Below, piece after piece: positions 11,813-24,228 of a stretch of 64,000 nt of DNA. Made by a program: the position numbers and the translations under genes. Position 1 is the first letter of the stretch; each line of letters opens with the position of its first letter. Origin of the DNA: Tribonema minus. Its lineage: Eukaryota; Sar; Xanthophyceae; Tribonematales; Tribonemataceae. The notes under the pieces are model-generated. The model saw only the letters and a list, made by a program, of their open reading frames with translations. It made no database searches and was not told the origin of the DNA. The DNA is taken from the NCBI GenBank assembly GCA_017506865.1, contig JAFCMP010000548.1:496001-560000 (forward strand), in the 5' to 3' direction.

Positions 11813-14800
11813 ATGCGTCTGGTGGTTGCGGCTTTCGCAGTGCCAGCTCTGCTGACAGCGGCTTCAGAATCTGCGGCCGGGGCAGACAACCTCGCGTCCA
11901 TTGCGATAGGCGTGAAGCCTGGAAGCTTCAGCGTGCTTCTGAACCTCCCGAGCCATCATGCTGGAGGCAGCCAGGCCACTAGTGTCCACATCGCGGCAGC
12001 GATAGATGCTTTGACTGCTATAAAAGGCGTCGAGGTCAAAGAGTCCTGATCTGAAGTCGGCTTGCTGTTCGTCTCTGTCCCGCACAACAGCGCTGCGCGC
12101 ATCAGGCAGACAGCTGGCGTGAAAGCCGTGGCCCCCACACTCATTTTCTCCACCCCTTCCGTGGGGACAGTCCTGGAACAGCGCGACCTAATCACTGACA
12201 GCGATGCGGCGTTCGTTGGCGCCAAGGGAGTGGCGCGGCACCATGGCGAGGTCAGGAAGCTGTCTGTATCGCAGGAGCCCAATTTTAGATCACTGCAGTG
12301 GGGCAGGACCGCTATTGATGCGGGTCGCGCGTTCAAGGCTGGAGTCAGGGGAGGCGGGAAGCGGCCTGCTCGGGTTGCTATTCTCGACACCGGGTGAGTG
12401 GTGTCATAAATAACACATTTTCTGGACTTTGACTCAGAGTGAGAGGTCCCCGTTTCACTACAAACATATACATGGAGGGGAATCAAAGGATCGAACATAA
12501 TATATATATATATATTATTCAAAGTTTCTACTGTTACTGTTACTGTATCCGCTCCGCCCATCCGCAACCCTGAAACCCAAAAAGCAACCGAGCACTTATG
12601 CTATAGTGAGGTCAGTCAAGACCCTCAAACTGTTGAAGTTAGATAATAGAAGGTTGTTGGCCTCACTCAGACGCACCAGAAGAGCGCTTGGTTGTTGAAG
12701 TTGAGATTGGTGGAGCCATGCTATTGCACGTTGAGCAGTGATCTGACAGTTGAAGTTAGCATGAAGTTGAAGTTTTAATATCACCGTTGAAGTTCAATAC
12801 CACATCAGGATCAATAGCAACTTCAACAAGCGAGTAGTCGGCAGATGCCCCTGACATAGGGCTACAGCATGCCATAACCCAACTTCAATACCAGTTCTGT
12901 CCTGGAGACTTTACTACTGGACAAGCGCCTCGGTTGCTTCTTGGCTTTCAGGGTCGCGAATGAGCGGAGCGGATCCTGTCAGTCTGTAACAGTTACAGTT
13001 ACTTTCTGTAATAACAGACTTTCAAATTGTTCAGAATCTGATCCAGAGTCCGCTTGAGCGGCGCACGTTTCAAACCCTAGTATGTGTGCACCGGGTCCGG
13101 GACTGTGTGATACGCCGAATCTCTTGGAAGATCATCATGTAACTGTCACATCAGATTCAGAATTATTCTGAATCTGATGTCCCATATGATCATTAGACTA
13201 CTAGTAGTTGAAAGATTCATATACAATAGTAATGAGTCAGACTCACTGAGTTAGACTCTGAGGTCTTGCGAGAATCTGAGTAAATACCGCACCGGATCAT
13301 GCCATCTCGATGTGTTTGTATATATATGAAAACGAATCAAAAGATGATCATGATGATCGTAGTGCTCTAGGTGTCGGACAAGCCTGAGGGATGGTTAGCC
13401 GCAAGTGCCTTCCACCAATAACCGCGGTCGCCCGGCCGCTGCTGCAGCAATTGGCCACGAGTCAAACAGTACCACCGTAACCACCAGTCAAAAAGACTTC
13501 AGACTGACAGTATAATTTAAGTCTTCAGTGTGCAAGCTTTTACTAATAGCGTTCGAGGCATGCCATGCCTCGATTAGGCATGCCATGATGCCTCCATTGG
13601 GTGCTCAGTATTGGAATTGTCTCACGTGTTCGGTAGGCCAGCTCCAGCCGGCAGCCCAACACAGAGGTTCAGCAGCTAGTGACAGCGCTCTTGAATGCAC
13701 ATACTATTAGTGTAGAAGGTGATGACGCGGGTTTTGAACCAATCCATGCGGCGACATCATGGAGGCTCCAGGTTGTTTAGCACGAGCTACTAGTATCTGT
13801 AGCGTTCTCCTTTCCTCACCTACGAGCAGTAGCGTAGCAGGCAGAGCGCGGGTCAGGAGTCTTGTCTGCCCCCTATATGTATATAGGATCGTATAATTGC
13901 ACATGCTCTGATCGGATGAGCAACTCTGAGACTTGACGTTGAGATTGCTGCCAGACTGAGTGTGCCAGCAACAGTTTACAATAATTGCTGTTGCAGTGAC
14001 CGACACTCACTGACAGGCTATAATATACAGAGTATTACTATATGCTTGCCCCCTCAGGCTGGCAGGATAATGCCATTGCGCTAGCAGCGCTGCTCGAATA
14101 CTATTTGTAGTTTCAAATTGCTCGCTCAACTTCAGAATCTGGCACACCATTTCGACTCTACATTTAAAATCTCAATCATCGGAAGCTTCAGATCAGAGCT
14201 TCAAAAACATATTGACAACGCTCTGGGTCAACTGGTGACAGTAGGGAAGTTCAACTTTTTGTCAGAATCCGCGAATTGATAATATCAAGACACGCGCCCC
14301 GAGGTTTCGGCAGGCATATTATGAGTCCGGGGTAATTGCCGGTAGGCTCGATCGAGGCCTCACCCATTTTGATTTTCTGAAAGTGAAAATAATCAGCACA
14401 ATGGATATTATCTTCGAGATTTGAGAACTTCAACTTTCATTTAAACTTCAACTTAACTTGAAGAAGATTTTTCCAGAGATAATGTTGTAGCCTACTAGGT
14501 TAAACCTCGAAAAAGTGGAAAAGGCATCAAGCCTTTGTCGGCCTTTGGACCATTCTCAGGGCGTGTCCGCCGGCCTCAAACCGTGTGACATATGTGGTGC
14601 CCTCCGAAAATTCAATTTGGCGGATTGTATCCAAAACTCCCTCCTCGATACTGTCCTGGTGAGCCAGTGCGTAAATCATCTGAATCAGATGATATTGTAA
14701 TAGTCATCAAGTAAGCGTTGAAAATGGTAGCTACTGTCATCAGCCTGAGGACTGTAACAGTTACAGTATTAAAGTAACTATGCTAGTTTCAATTTGAAAT

Positions 14801-17800
14801 TGCTGGTGATATCGAACTGCGGCCCAGGGGTAATAATATATTACATCTTGCTGAGCAAGTGCCGCAGTGTCACACGGTGTAGAGAGCAAGCATAAGGATT
14901 GAACCTGCCAGTAACTGCCAGACTCAGGCTGAGTGTTCAACCTGGTGTAACCGTATCATATCAGATACAACTTGAAGCTCACTTCATAGTGACTCAGAGT
15001 CTCTCGAACAATCGTTGTTTGCGTGTTCAGTTTCTGGCTTGACCACCCATCCATCAAGCACTACAACAAGACGCTCAGCTTCAACTTTGTGCCCGGCGAG
15101 ACGCTGAACTTCAATCTGAAGCTGGACCCTTCTGGCAGCGATTTCAGTCACGGCACCCACACGTCAAGCCTCATGGGCGGCGCCGATCTGGGCGGCAGCG
15201 GCACCTTGGGGGTGGCCCCCGAAGCTGAGCTAATTCTGCTCAAGGTGCTCAGCGAGAGGGGCTTTGGCGACGACTGGGGCATAATCTCGGCCATCAAGTA
15301 TGCTGCCGACAATGGCGTTGACATCCTCAGCCTCAGCCTGGGTGGGGTGGTGAGTAATTGCAACTTATATATTTGTTAACCCTTTCATGCCCAGGCCCTG
15401 GGGTCCTGCCGAGGCTTGTGCCACGCGCAGTGCCGCAACGGAACCAATGGCAAGTCATTGGCTCACCGCACAGCAATAGTGATGAACAATGTCATGATGT
15501 TCAGCTTTCAAGAAGTTTTCTGAGCCAGCGGTGTCTGACTCAGTACACTGGCAGTATATATACTGCTCGTTAGCACCGAGAGGTGCGGCAGCACTCGCGG
15601 TGGCGCTGATGGTGGCGAGGGTGCATCAGGCAGCAAGGGGATGGGAGATGCTGGCTGTGAGCAGGAGCTGCGGAGTCGCGTGTGGTGAGGATACGGCTTT
15701 GGGCAGCAGCAGGGGATATTGGAACATGGGGATACGGATAGCATCAGGGCACACTGTAGATCGTTTGCTTGAACACGCAAGAAAGAGAACCTCGGCCAGG
15801 CACGTCAGCGGCGTGCTTAGGCAAGGAATCGAGGACCGGGCGCCTCTGGCCCAAATGTATACTAGAGGCATAACCGCGGTCCTCCGGCGTTTTCGCTCAA
15901 GAGATGGAGACATCGGCTACGATAGGTGTGGCTCAGACTGGGTGCCGCTGTGTCTGCCCCCCATGAGTCTAGTACAAGCCTGCAACGCAGGGCTCTAAGG
16001 GCCCGTCCGATTTTAGTTTTTTGCATTCTTATCCAACGCATCAAGCCCACCTTGGGGCTGCTATAAATACAAGATCATAAGTACACTGGCAGTACCTGTA
16101 ACATTTAATGCAAATGACTGTCAGTGACTCACGGACAGCCTGAGCATCCTTTGGACATCGGATGGCCCAGCTGTCATAGTCGGACCCATGAGTCAGTCTG
16201 TCCGTGAGTCAGTCACTCTGCTGCTACTGGCAGCCTTCCTCTGTTTATGTGACCTGCTCCATACCAAGTGCTGAGACACACATTAAGTTGTAATTTGAAA
16301 CTTGTAGTGCGACTTCTATATCACTTCAATTTACCGAGTTCAGGTTGTGACCAAATGGAAAGGTATGTCCGACCGATGTCCCAGCTGATTGCAAACCACG
16401 TGCGGATACCGTTGGACTTGAAAGCCAAGTTGAACTGAACTCAACAAGCGAGATGGCTGACAGACTACTCAGTCCGTAGGGTTTTCAAACATTGTGGCAA
16501 TAATTCAAGTTGACACGTGATACTGCAGCATGCTGAGCATGCCAGGGACATGGGACACATGTTGAAAATTTGTGCTACAGGCGCACACATCCACTGGCAA
16601 AGGCAGCATAGGCAGCATAACTTAGTTAAACCAGCGCATAGTTGCGTCGCGTCGCTGCGCCGAGCGAACAGTGTCCGGACCTCCATGGGCCTGTAAGTGA
16701 GCCTAGTAGTACGGGTCTACCAGTGGTTCCAAGCCATGTTGGTGCTGCGCTCGCGTGCAGAACAAGTTGAAGGAATGAAAGACTGCCGCACGCTTCTGAT
16801 TTTCAAACATTGAAAACTGCATGCCGCAGGGTGATTTGGAAGTGCCACCACGCAGTGCTTCAACACATCCTGATATTGGAAGCTACTTGCGCTGACACGC
16901 CTCCTCGTCATTGAGCGCAAGCCCTGTTTGTCTAGGAAAGCTGCAAAACCCACTGTCCCTTCAAGTTGTTGCATTGTTTAGTTTTTTTTATTTTAATTGT
17001 GCCGCGTGCTCACTGGCAGTCTGCTTTTTTTACTATGATGATGCGAAGGTGGACTTCAATCATGATTAGTACACTGCTGCCGCTTGCACTCAGAAAAAGG
17101 CACTGATGGCATGCATCTCACCAGCTGCCACTTATGGTAGCACTGCTGTGATGATAGACTGCACGTCACCAATCATTGCCGTAATGTAGTGATAGTCTGA
17201 GGCGTGGCTGCCATGTTCATCACATAATCTTTAAACGCGCTCTTCATCAGACAGAGCCACAGTAAGTCTGCCAGCCGTAGGCAAGAGGTCTGATATTTGA
17301 AACTGCGCCTTGCTCGCCCATGCATGGTGACTTCAGTTCCATTGGCCGGTGGCTTGCTCAGGCTGCTGCTAAACAGATCATAACTGCATGCGGTGATTGT
17401 ACGTGCGCTTCTCTGTCAGCTGGACAGGAGGGGCGTCAAGATCGACGATCCAACGACGTACTATGATGACAGGTACACTGCCGAGGACGCGGCAGCCATC
17501 ATTGAAGTATACTCTTCAATCACGAAGTATGCAGCTGAAAGGGTGAGTTCGGCCTCAGGCCGGTCATGCACTTTCGACGCGCTGATCCAGGAGTTGCTGA
17601 ACATTAACTGTCACAGTGCTGCAGCATCAGCATTAACTTTCGGCCGAGCGTTGCACTGCTCACTTATCTAGTGACAAACATGCCTTTCAAACATGTTAGT
17701 AATGATGTTACAGGTACTGTATTGGATACAAATGAATCAGATGAGCTTTGTATGACACTGCGTACTCAGATGTCACAGTGCTTTGTGTGACACTGTGCAC

Positions 17801-19378
17801 TGCTGGCGAGCAAGGAAAGCCTGCACAATACAATGCCTGCTTGCGGCAAAACTCGCCATAGCCTGGTCCTACTGGTAGCATATGCTGGTGTGCCATTGAC
17901 GTCAGAGGAGCTGCCTGCTTCGGTAAATCATGAAGTGACAGCAATCAGGCATACTATCAGCATGCACTCTATAAATGAACTCATCTCAGTCTGATGCAGG
18001 CCCCCTTGTCGCGAACGTTGTGAAAAACCAATCTGAGTGACTGGTGTGAGCAGCCTTTAGCACAATCTCGGGTGGACCCTGTATATCAGTGTTGAGCACA
18101 GTGTTCATTCAAAGGTTTCGAGTGCTTGAAAATGACCAAAATGGCAACCAGGCACTTGTGGCGCCTGGTGCGTACATGTGTTGACTGCACACACTCTTAT
18201 GTGGCTAGTCTGTGAGCACTGTCAGGTGCAAAATGCTTGACGTGCATCGCCAGTCCTGTACATCAGTCGCATTTCATGGAGCATCAGCATGCTGCAGCCT
18301 GAGGCCGATCTGGGTCAGCCTGAGACGCAGTGCAGCATACTGAACGTAATAACCTGCTGTGCCTTCTCAAAGCACCCTGAGGATGGTGAGCGTGCCTGGT
18401 GCTTGTGAGCGTGCCTGAGGATGGTGACTGCCTTCAATGATTATCGGAGTACTGCACACAAACGGAACTGCCGTACCCGACGCAGTCAACTCATGCATAA
18501 GTCTGCGGGTCACACACGCTGATGCTGACGATCAACCATGAGGCCTGTGCCGCGTATGTCACAATGGCAACAATGGTACCAATGCCTTTTTGGAGTGAGA
18601 ATTTGCATAAGATTTTTATTCATTGAAGGCTGGTGCAAGTCGTCATGACAGCACGCTCATTTGCTGATTTTCTGGCAGTGGCACGTGATCTTGCTTTGCT
18701 TAAGTCATTATATTTGTGATAGATTTGTGCATAGTATCCAGAGCCCTCAGCTGCATTTGTTCCCGCCCACTGCTGCGCCGCTTGTTGCAGGACGCCACCC
18801 TCATTGTGGCCGCCGGCAATGATGCGGCGAAAATGGATGCGGACAAGCCCTACCTCTACAGAATCTTTGCGGATGTCCCGCGCGTCATCGCCGTCTCTGC
18901 CACGGGCCCGACCTTCTTCGGCAGGAACCGCAAGACTGACCTCGACAAGTTCGCGTACTACTCAAACTCCGGCAGCCAAGTGGACTTTGCCGCCCCCGGA
19001 GGCAGCTTCAGGGTCGCCAACACGGACCTGAATGCGACGTGCACGGTCCGCGTCGACGACAGCTTCACCCTGCAGAAGTTCCCGTGCCGCCGCTTCGACT
19101 ACGTCTTCAGCGCGTGCTGCTCCAAGAGGGCCATCTACACGCAGACGTACTACGGGTTTGAGTCGCGCTACGCGTGGGCCGCGGGCACGAGCATGGCGAC
19201 GCCGCACGTCGCGGGCGTCGCGGCGTTGATCGTCGCCAAGCACGGGAAGCGCACCAGCCCGGCTCAGTTGCTGGAGTACCTGAAGCAGTGCTCGGATGAC
19301 ATCGGCGCCAAGGGCAAGGACGACTACTTTGGCTTTGGCCGCATCAGTGCCGGTAAAGTGGTGGACCTCAAGTTCTAG
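11813..19378 (+). CDS. Secreted subtilisin-like serine protease (S8), in-frame TGA in propeptide
   Basis: Exons 11813-12393, 15031-15349, 17420-17542 and 18791-19378 join in agreeing phases (2, 0, 0) to 537 codons including the terminal TAG. Residues 1-22 form a signal peptide (MRLVVAAFAVPALLTAASES), followed by an I9-type inhibitory propeptide and the S8 catalytic domain. The catalytic residues are all present: Asp192 in AILDTG, His234 in SHGTHTS, oxyanion Asn351 in VAAGNDAA and Ser475 in GTSMATPHVAG. The protein should be exported or enter the vacuole and hydrolyse proteins. Codon 79 (12047-12049) is TGA, in frame with intact coding sequence on both sides, inside the propeptide. Other genes here use TGA as stop, so this is a nonsense change, a read error or read-through, not a code change. 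Introns of 2.6, 2.1 and 1.2 kb are AT-richer than neighbouring genes. The end of the gene is duplicated in the 3' flank. Confidence 0.93.
12394..15030 (+). other. Protease intron 1, AT-rich with palindromes
   Basis: This 2.6-kb intron has a GTGAGT donor and GTTCAG acceptor. It holds a TTGAAGTT cluster at 12630-12800, a near-perfect palindrome at about 13149-13179 (arms CATCAGATTCAGAAT) and another near 14676-14694 (ATCATCTGA/TCAGATGAT). It also holds a copy of a dispersed motif at 13328-13373 (ACGAATCAAAAGAT...GCTCTAGGT) and a TA run near 12503. No coding exon was recognised. Confidence 0.6.
15531..15998 (+). other. Open, GC-richer block inside protease intron 2
   Basis: Intron 2 (15350-17419) contains a 468-bp open stretch that is richer in GC than the rest of the intron. 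Its translation (for example DRLLEHARKRTSARHVSGVL) matches no family I recognise. It might be a fragment of an inserted element or chance. Further along, an inverted repeat places AGTGACTCACGGACAG near 16125 against CTGTCCGTGAGTCAG near 16198. Confidence 0.25.
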
Positions 19379-19418
19379 TAGAGCCAGTAAAATGATGGAC
19401 CTCAAGTTCTAGTAGAGC
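19351..19418 (+). repeat. 34-bp tandem duplication over the protease stop codon
   Basis: The final codons and stop of the protease (GTGGACCTCAAGTTCTAG plus TAGAGCCAG) recur 34 bp downstream with only three or four changes (copies about 19351-19384 and 19385-19418). The first stop is used, so the second copy lies in the 3' untranslated region. Confidence 0.9.
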
Positions 19419-21289
19419 CAGCCGGGTGCCATCAGAGAGGCGCCACATGGTTGAGAGAGTTTCTTGGCGGACATGCCAAGCATGGATTTAGACTATTCAC
19501 ACAATGTCATTGACCAATGAAAATAGCTGGGATGCTTCAGCAATGATTTCAATAGAAGCAGAAAGTATGTGGTGGAGAAACATTGACAACACGCTGGGGA
19601 ATTGGACCAGGTGGTTTGCGATGACGTCGCATATGCATCACCTCTTTATCTGCAAAACATTTAGAAGCGCTGACTGGCTCCGTGCTCTTCATAGGCTGTT
19701 GAGAACGAACAGTAACTTGCGCTTCGCATTTATTGTGCAACGCTCTGCCCCTTGCCAACGGCAGTGGTTTTCGAGACAAGCTTTCAAAGACACAAACCGG
19801 GGGTTACTACCGCGATAATGGAAAAAAGTGCACAAGTCTTGAGATTCTAGGCTGTCGGTGAGCATGCTGTTTGTTAATTTGCAGGAAAATCTGCGACAAC
19901 ACCACCACTGCTTGTTGATGTGATTCATATACTTCAGAAGTACTTAGAATGCCAGGTATACCAATGTGTGAGGAGAGCAAACAGGCTGTGCTCTGGCTAT
20001 GATGACCAAGATGACGACGCCTTACTTTCATGTGGTGCGGCCTTGAAGGAGTGACTGGTTGCACTTAGTTGCAACAAGCGCCTCATTTCTTGTTCACTGC
20101 AACCAAAAGGCTCAAACTCTGCCTTTGAAAAACATTGAATGCTGCTTTTCGATGTGGCACAAGTTGGGTTTGCTGCAAATGCGATAATTATTGCATGCTG
20201 CTTTTTCCCTGTGGCACGAGCCCAGGCTGGTTTGCTGCAAATGCAAGAAAAAAATGCCTTAATCAAGGCTTCAACAATTGTGGTGACATTTTGAGTCGCC
20301 AGAAGTGCACTCATGCGCAATATATGGCCTACACTGTGTGGCATTGGTTTTGGATGCAGCTTTTTGAACTTCAAGTGGGCGTGATGCAGGTGGAGTGTTG
20401 CTCCCTCAGCACATGCTCCTCATGTCTACGGCCTTGGACTACACAGCACAAGTCAACAGTGGCGGCAGCTGCAACACGTGACAAAGACTCATAGCATGAT
20501 GATGTCAATGGAAGTGTTGCTAAGCTCTGCAGGCCTGTACTGCTTTAACTCAAACCTACATGTATATTGAGTGGCATATATGTACATCTACAAAAACAGA
20601 TCTGATAATTGCAGGTTGCATCAGTCATCACTGTGGCACTTGGAATCATGATGTGCATCAGCGTGAGGCTTGCCATTGGCAAGTGACAAGGGTCCCTTAC
20701 CCACACAAAGTTTGCTTCCCGAGATCAATTTAAACAAGCACTGATCATACTGTCAATGTGCTTGCGTCTGTCTTGCCTTGGTAGCGGGCAACGAGCAGAC
20801 AGGTCCATGCTTGATTTTTTTTGTTGAACAAACGACAGTTCTTGCGTTTTAGCAGGCATGCAGGTAGGTCACTGTTTGCGTGCTGCAGTAGCTACTAGTC
20901 AGTTGCAACACTTCGTGCGAGCTGATGTCCTCCATTGATTGATGCAATGTCATTCCATGAAGGCCAGGCCTTGAAGTTTAAAATGGGTGGCCTGCCTGGC
21001 CTGCTTACCATTTTTGAGCACATGATGCTAGCAATTTGAAACTGAACACAGTCACATGTCGCACTTGCCCAGTGGTTTTAACACAATTGCACCATCTCAC
21101 TTTTCAGTATACTTGCACCTAACTTGTGATGCTTTCAATGTCACCTGTGTGTTTGGTGTTCATGTACACATGTCAAGCCTCAGTGCACGAACGTTGACAA
21201 CCCGCAGACATAATACTATGTAGTACTATACGGTGATGGGACACCCGGCTTCCCTTGCGGCGTTTGTATGTAGAGTCCACAAGTAGTAC

Positions 21290-21506
21290 ACTGCTGCCTG
21301 CTGCGCCAAGATCATCAACGCGAACACCAACACCCGCAACCACACCGTCGAAGACTGGAGCCTATCCGCCGCTGTCCCTGCCGCCGGCGATGGCGCACGC
21401 CTTCAACCCACAACCGACACAAGGACACTATCTTGGGGCCTCGCGGCACCCTTGATTGTTAGTCATACAACTCTGCGGAGTGTTGTCCAAGGCATGTGGT
21501 TATAGA
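21290..21506 (+). other. Possible coding exon, unrecognised
   Basis: One frame stays open from about 21291 to a TAG at about 21506 and reads like protein (AKIINANTNTRNHTVEDWSL, later TRTLSWGLAAPLIV). An AG that could act as acceptor lies just before AKIIN. It has no recognised family and no clear partner exon, so it may be chance or the last exon of a small gene. Confidence 0.25.
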
Positions 21507-21689
21507 GCGGCGCCTGTGCGCGGCGACGGGGCAGGCGGCGGCAGCTGCGTGGCGGGAGCGGCGCGGAGGAGCAGGAGCAGGAGCAGCAGGAGGAAAAGGT
21601 TCGCAGCAGGGGTTCCAGTGTGCGGCCGGGGACACCGGGGGGGTAACACTAACAAATAGAAGAGCGGGTTTTAGTAGATATGCTTGCTT

Positions 21690-22090
21690 GAGTGACAGCA
21701 TCAGCCTTTGCAGCACCAGTGCCTGGCACTTAGTGATCCATGACCATTGTCCTCAGTTCTGGGCGCTGCTACCAGCAGCCCAGGCCTGCAGAAAGCTGTT
21801 CACGGTTAGGACCATTTTCGCAGAGACACGGGAGGCCTCAAAGTGCGTCTGGTCGTGTAGAGGCAGTAGCTTAGGCACTTTGGTGCAGCATGATAGTGGG
21901 GACCGATCGGGGTTTAAGTGGGGTTTGTTGGGGTTGGGTCGGACTCTTCGTAGCAACAGCATTGATACCCTTAGCACCAGTGCCTGGTGCCCAGTGATCA
22001 TTTTGCCTAGAGACGTGATTCAGACGTGTCAGCATGCTCCTCAGTTCTGGGCGCTGTCAAAGGCGACCCAGGCCTGCATAAATCTTTTTC
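21690..22090 (+). repeat. Two diverged copies, about 260 bp apart
   Basis: The segment at about 21698-21795 and that at about 21957-22082 share the order GCACCAGTGCCTGG, then CCTCAGTTCTGGGCGCTG, then CCAGGCCTGCA. The second copy has extra bases between the first two blocks. This is a local direct duplication that has diverged; its origin is not evident. Confidence 0.75.
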
Positions 22091-22536
22091 AAGACGGGAC
22101 AAGTGTGCCTCACGGCTGGGCAACCCTAAGTAGGGTTTGGTTGTGGGTGTTGGTGGTAGTGTGAAGAGGGGGAAGCCTGTTTGCGTTTGAGTCTCTCTTC
22201 GGAAAAGGAATGTTGCATTGAGTGCACATCCAAAGAGAGGGCTTTTCGCGCCCCTTGCGAAGCGAAATTAATAAAAGTACACTTTTAAGCTTCTCATAGA
22301 TGAGACACACAGTGCATGTTTTGAGCCCCATGTGGATCTGCTAATCCCATGAGCACATTGTGGTAGCTGAGAAACGCGAAGCCTGAGCAACAGCATTGAA
22401 GTGAAGTTGAATACTTCGAAGTACTTCGAAGTATATCATAGCAGCCGACAACATGACAGTTGCAAGTTATTAATGACAACTCTGCAAACATGCGTAGCTG
22501 CTCATTGCATCGTGCTGCTGAACTCTTCTGCAGACC

Positions 22537-22863
22537 CTACATCAGCCATGGATGATCCTCTTCGCCCCCCGGCACTGGTGACACTTGCGCCTCCAATGCG
22601 GGGCTGGTGGTTGCATTTGATGGTGACCAGTCGACCGAGGGTGTCTGTGGAAGATTGTCAACTGCAGGGCGCAGATTCAAGTTGCACTGCGCGCTTTCCG
22701 ACTCATCCTGGCTGGACATGCTGTCTCTGCTGCACCGTGACAGCGCACAGCCATCGCTCAGACGGAGGTCTGCCACAGGCGCAAGATCTGGTGCTGCATG
22801 GCATGCAAGCAAGTGCACAGGGGTAGGCACAGGTATTCTGCAGTGAGATGACGCGAATGACAA
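22537..22863 (-). other. Possible disordered coding exon
   Basis: A minus-strand stretch stays open for about 109 codons and is rich in Ser, Pro and Asp (for example SMSSQDESESAQCNLNLRPA), as in disordered protein regions. It starts without an ATG and no partner exons were identified, so it remains a candidate only. Confidence 0.2.
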
Positions 22864-24003
22864 ATTTTTATCAATCCTCTAACGTACGACAAACGCGCCT
22901 CTACAAATCATGATGAGACAGCATTTATCGTGTAGAGTAGTCATGTTGAAGGCATCTCAATTCGAGGTCCAGCATTGATGCTCTTGTTGTTGCCTACATC
23001 CGCCTGCAAGCCCAGCCTGAGACGTGCTGTGGCAGTGACAGCGGCAGTGGTAGTGGCAGAGGTCACAAATCACCGACCGCGGACATTGCCATGAAGCTTG
23101 ACATGATGCTGCAAACGTGAACTACATTATCACGATGACGCTTGCAATCCCTTTGCAAATCTGGCGCACAGCATCACCGAGCTCATGAGGTGACCATAGC
23201 TTTAGGTACAAGACGATGTGTGTTGCAGACGACCTGATGAAGTGGTGTCTGATATATAATACGCAATGTGACAAAGCTTCTGAGTATACATAGCATCATA
23301 GCGCACGCAAAGAGTCCATGTGCAAGTGCTGTGATCAAAATGGGCGTGTCGTTGGTTCTGTACATACTTCAAAGTATTTCATGATTGTTGCCAGAGTCAA
23401 CCATACCACCAAATGAAACAGCTCGAGCTGCAGGCCAGGTTGTGCCATCAGTCCTGCCAGCAAATATGGTCGGACGCCCCTGAGCACATGCCCGGGTCAG
23501 CATCAGCAGGATTCAACATTATGCAGTGGCAGCAGCCATGCCATCCCCCCGAGCTGCCATACCTGGGCATCCGAGCGCATTCTAGGACTGCATCTTGCCT
23601 CACCACCGGCCCCATGAGCCGCGACCGCGTGCCCAGTACAGTGTTTGTGCCGAGCGCTGCTGCTCACACGCCTGCATTTGCTGTGAGCATGTGTTGAGGA
23701 TTAGAGCGTGGCAGGTGATCCGCTTCAAGCTCCCCCACCTGCCTGCCCACCCAAGCCACCTATACAGTGTTCGACTAACTTCACTGCACTGGTCCATAGG
23801 TACTTCTGCTCACCTTCTCCCGAAGCAGTCAATCTCCTGGGCTGTCCGTGCAGGCCAGGCAGCGACTGCGACTTCAACAGTGCCGAGCACTGCTGCTTCC
23901 GCGCCCGCATCACCTCCTCCACCACGCTGCCGGCTCCCGTTTTTCGACAACGCGCCCCCGCAACAGGACCTTTCTCCTTTGGTTTAGAACGCATTTCTGC
24001 AGC

Positions 24004-24228
24004 AGACAGCGGTCCTGTTGTCAAGGGATGCCGCTGCTGATGCAGCTGCGGCGGCGATAGCGGCGCCGGCGCTGGCGACCGTGCTGCCAGCAGTGGCGAT
24101 GGGGAGAAGAAGGCCCTGGTGGAGGGCGACAGCGTTGCGCACTGGAGGACGGGGTTCTGCGCGTCCTGGGCAGCCCAGCGCGCCGCTGCGCCCCGCTTCA
24201 GCCCTGAGGTGCCAAGAGCAACAACTTG
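24004..24228 (+). other. Possible coding segment, Ala-rich then mixed
   Basis: After a CTGCAG acceptor-like site near 24002, a GC-rich stretch reads as an Ala-rich helix in one frame. From about 24094 a different frame reads EKKALVEGDSVAHWRTGFCA to a stop near 24228. Either an unseen intron joins them or only one is real. The family was not recognised. Confidence 0.25.

Noticed and set aside
12047-12049. Reassigned TGA codon or selenocysteine
   Set aside because: Three genes in the window end at TGA, and the site is in a propeptide without a catalytic thiol, so a different code or selenocysteine is the least likely reading.
13720-13745. tRNA B-box-like GGTTCAAAACC on the minus strand, and a similar site near 14896
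   Set aside because: No acceptor stem, A-box or cloverleaf could be drawn around either.
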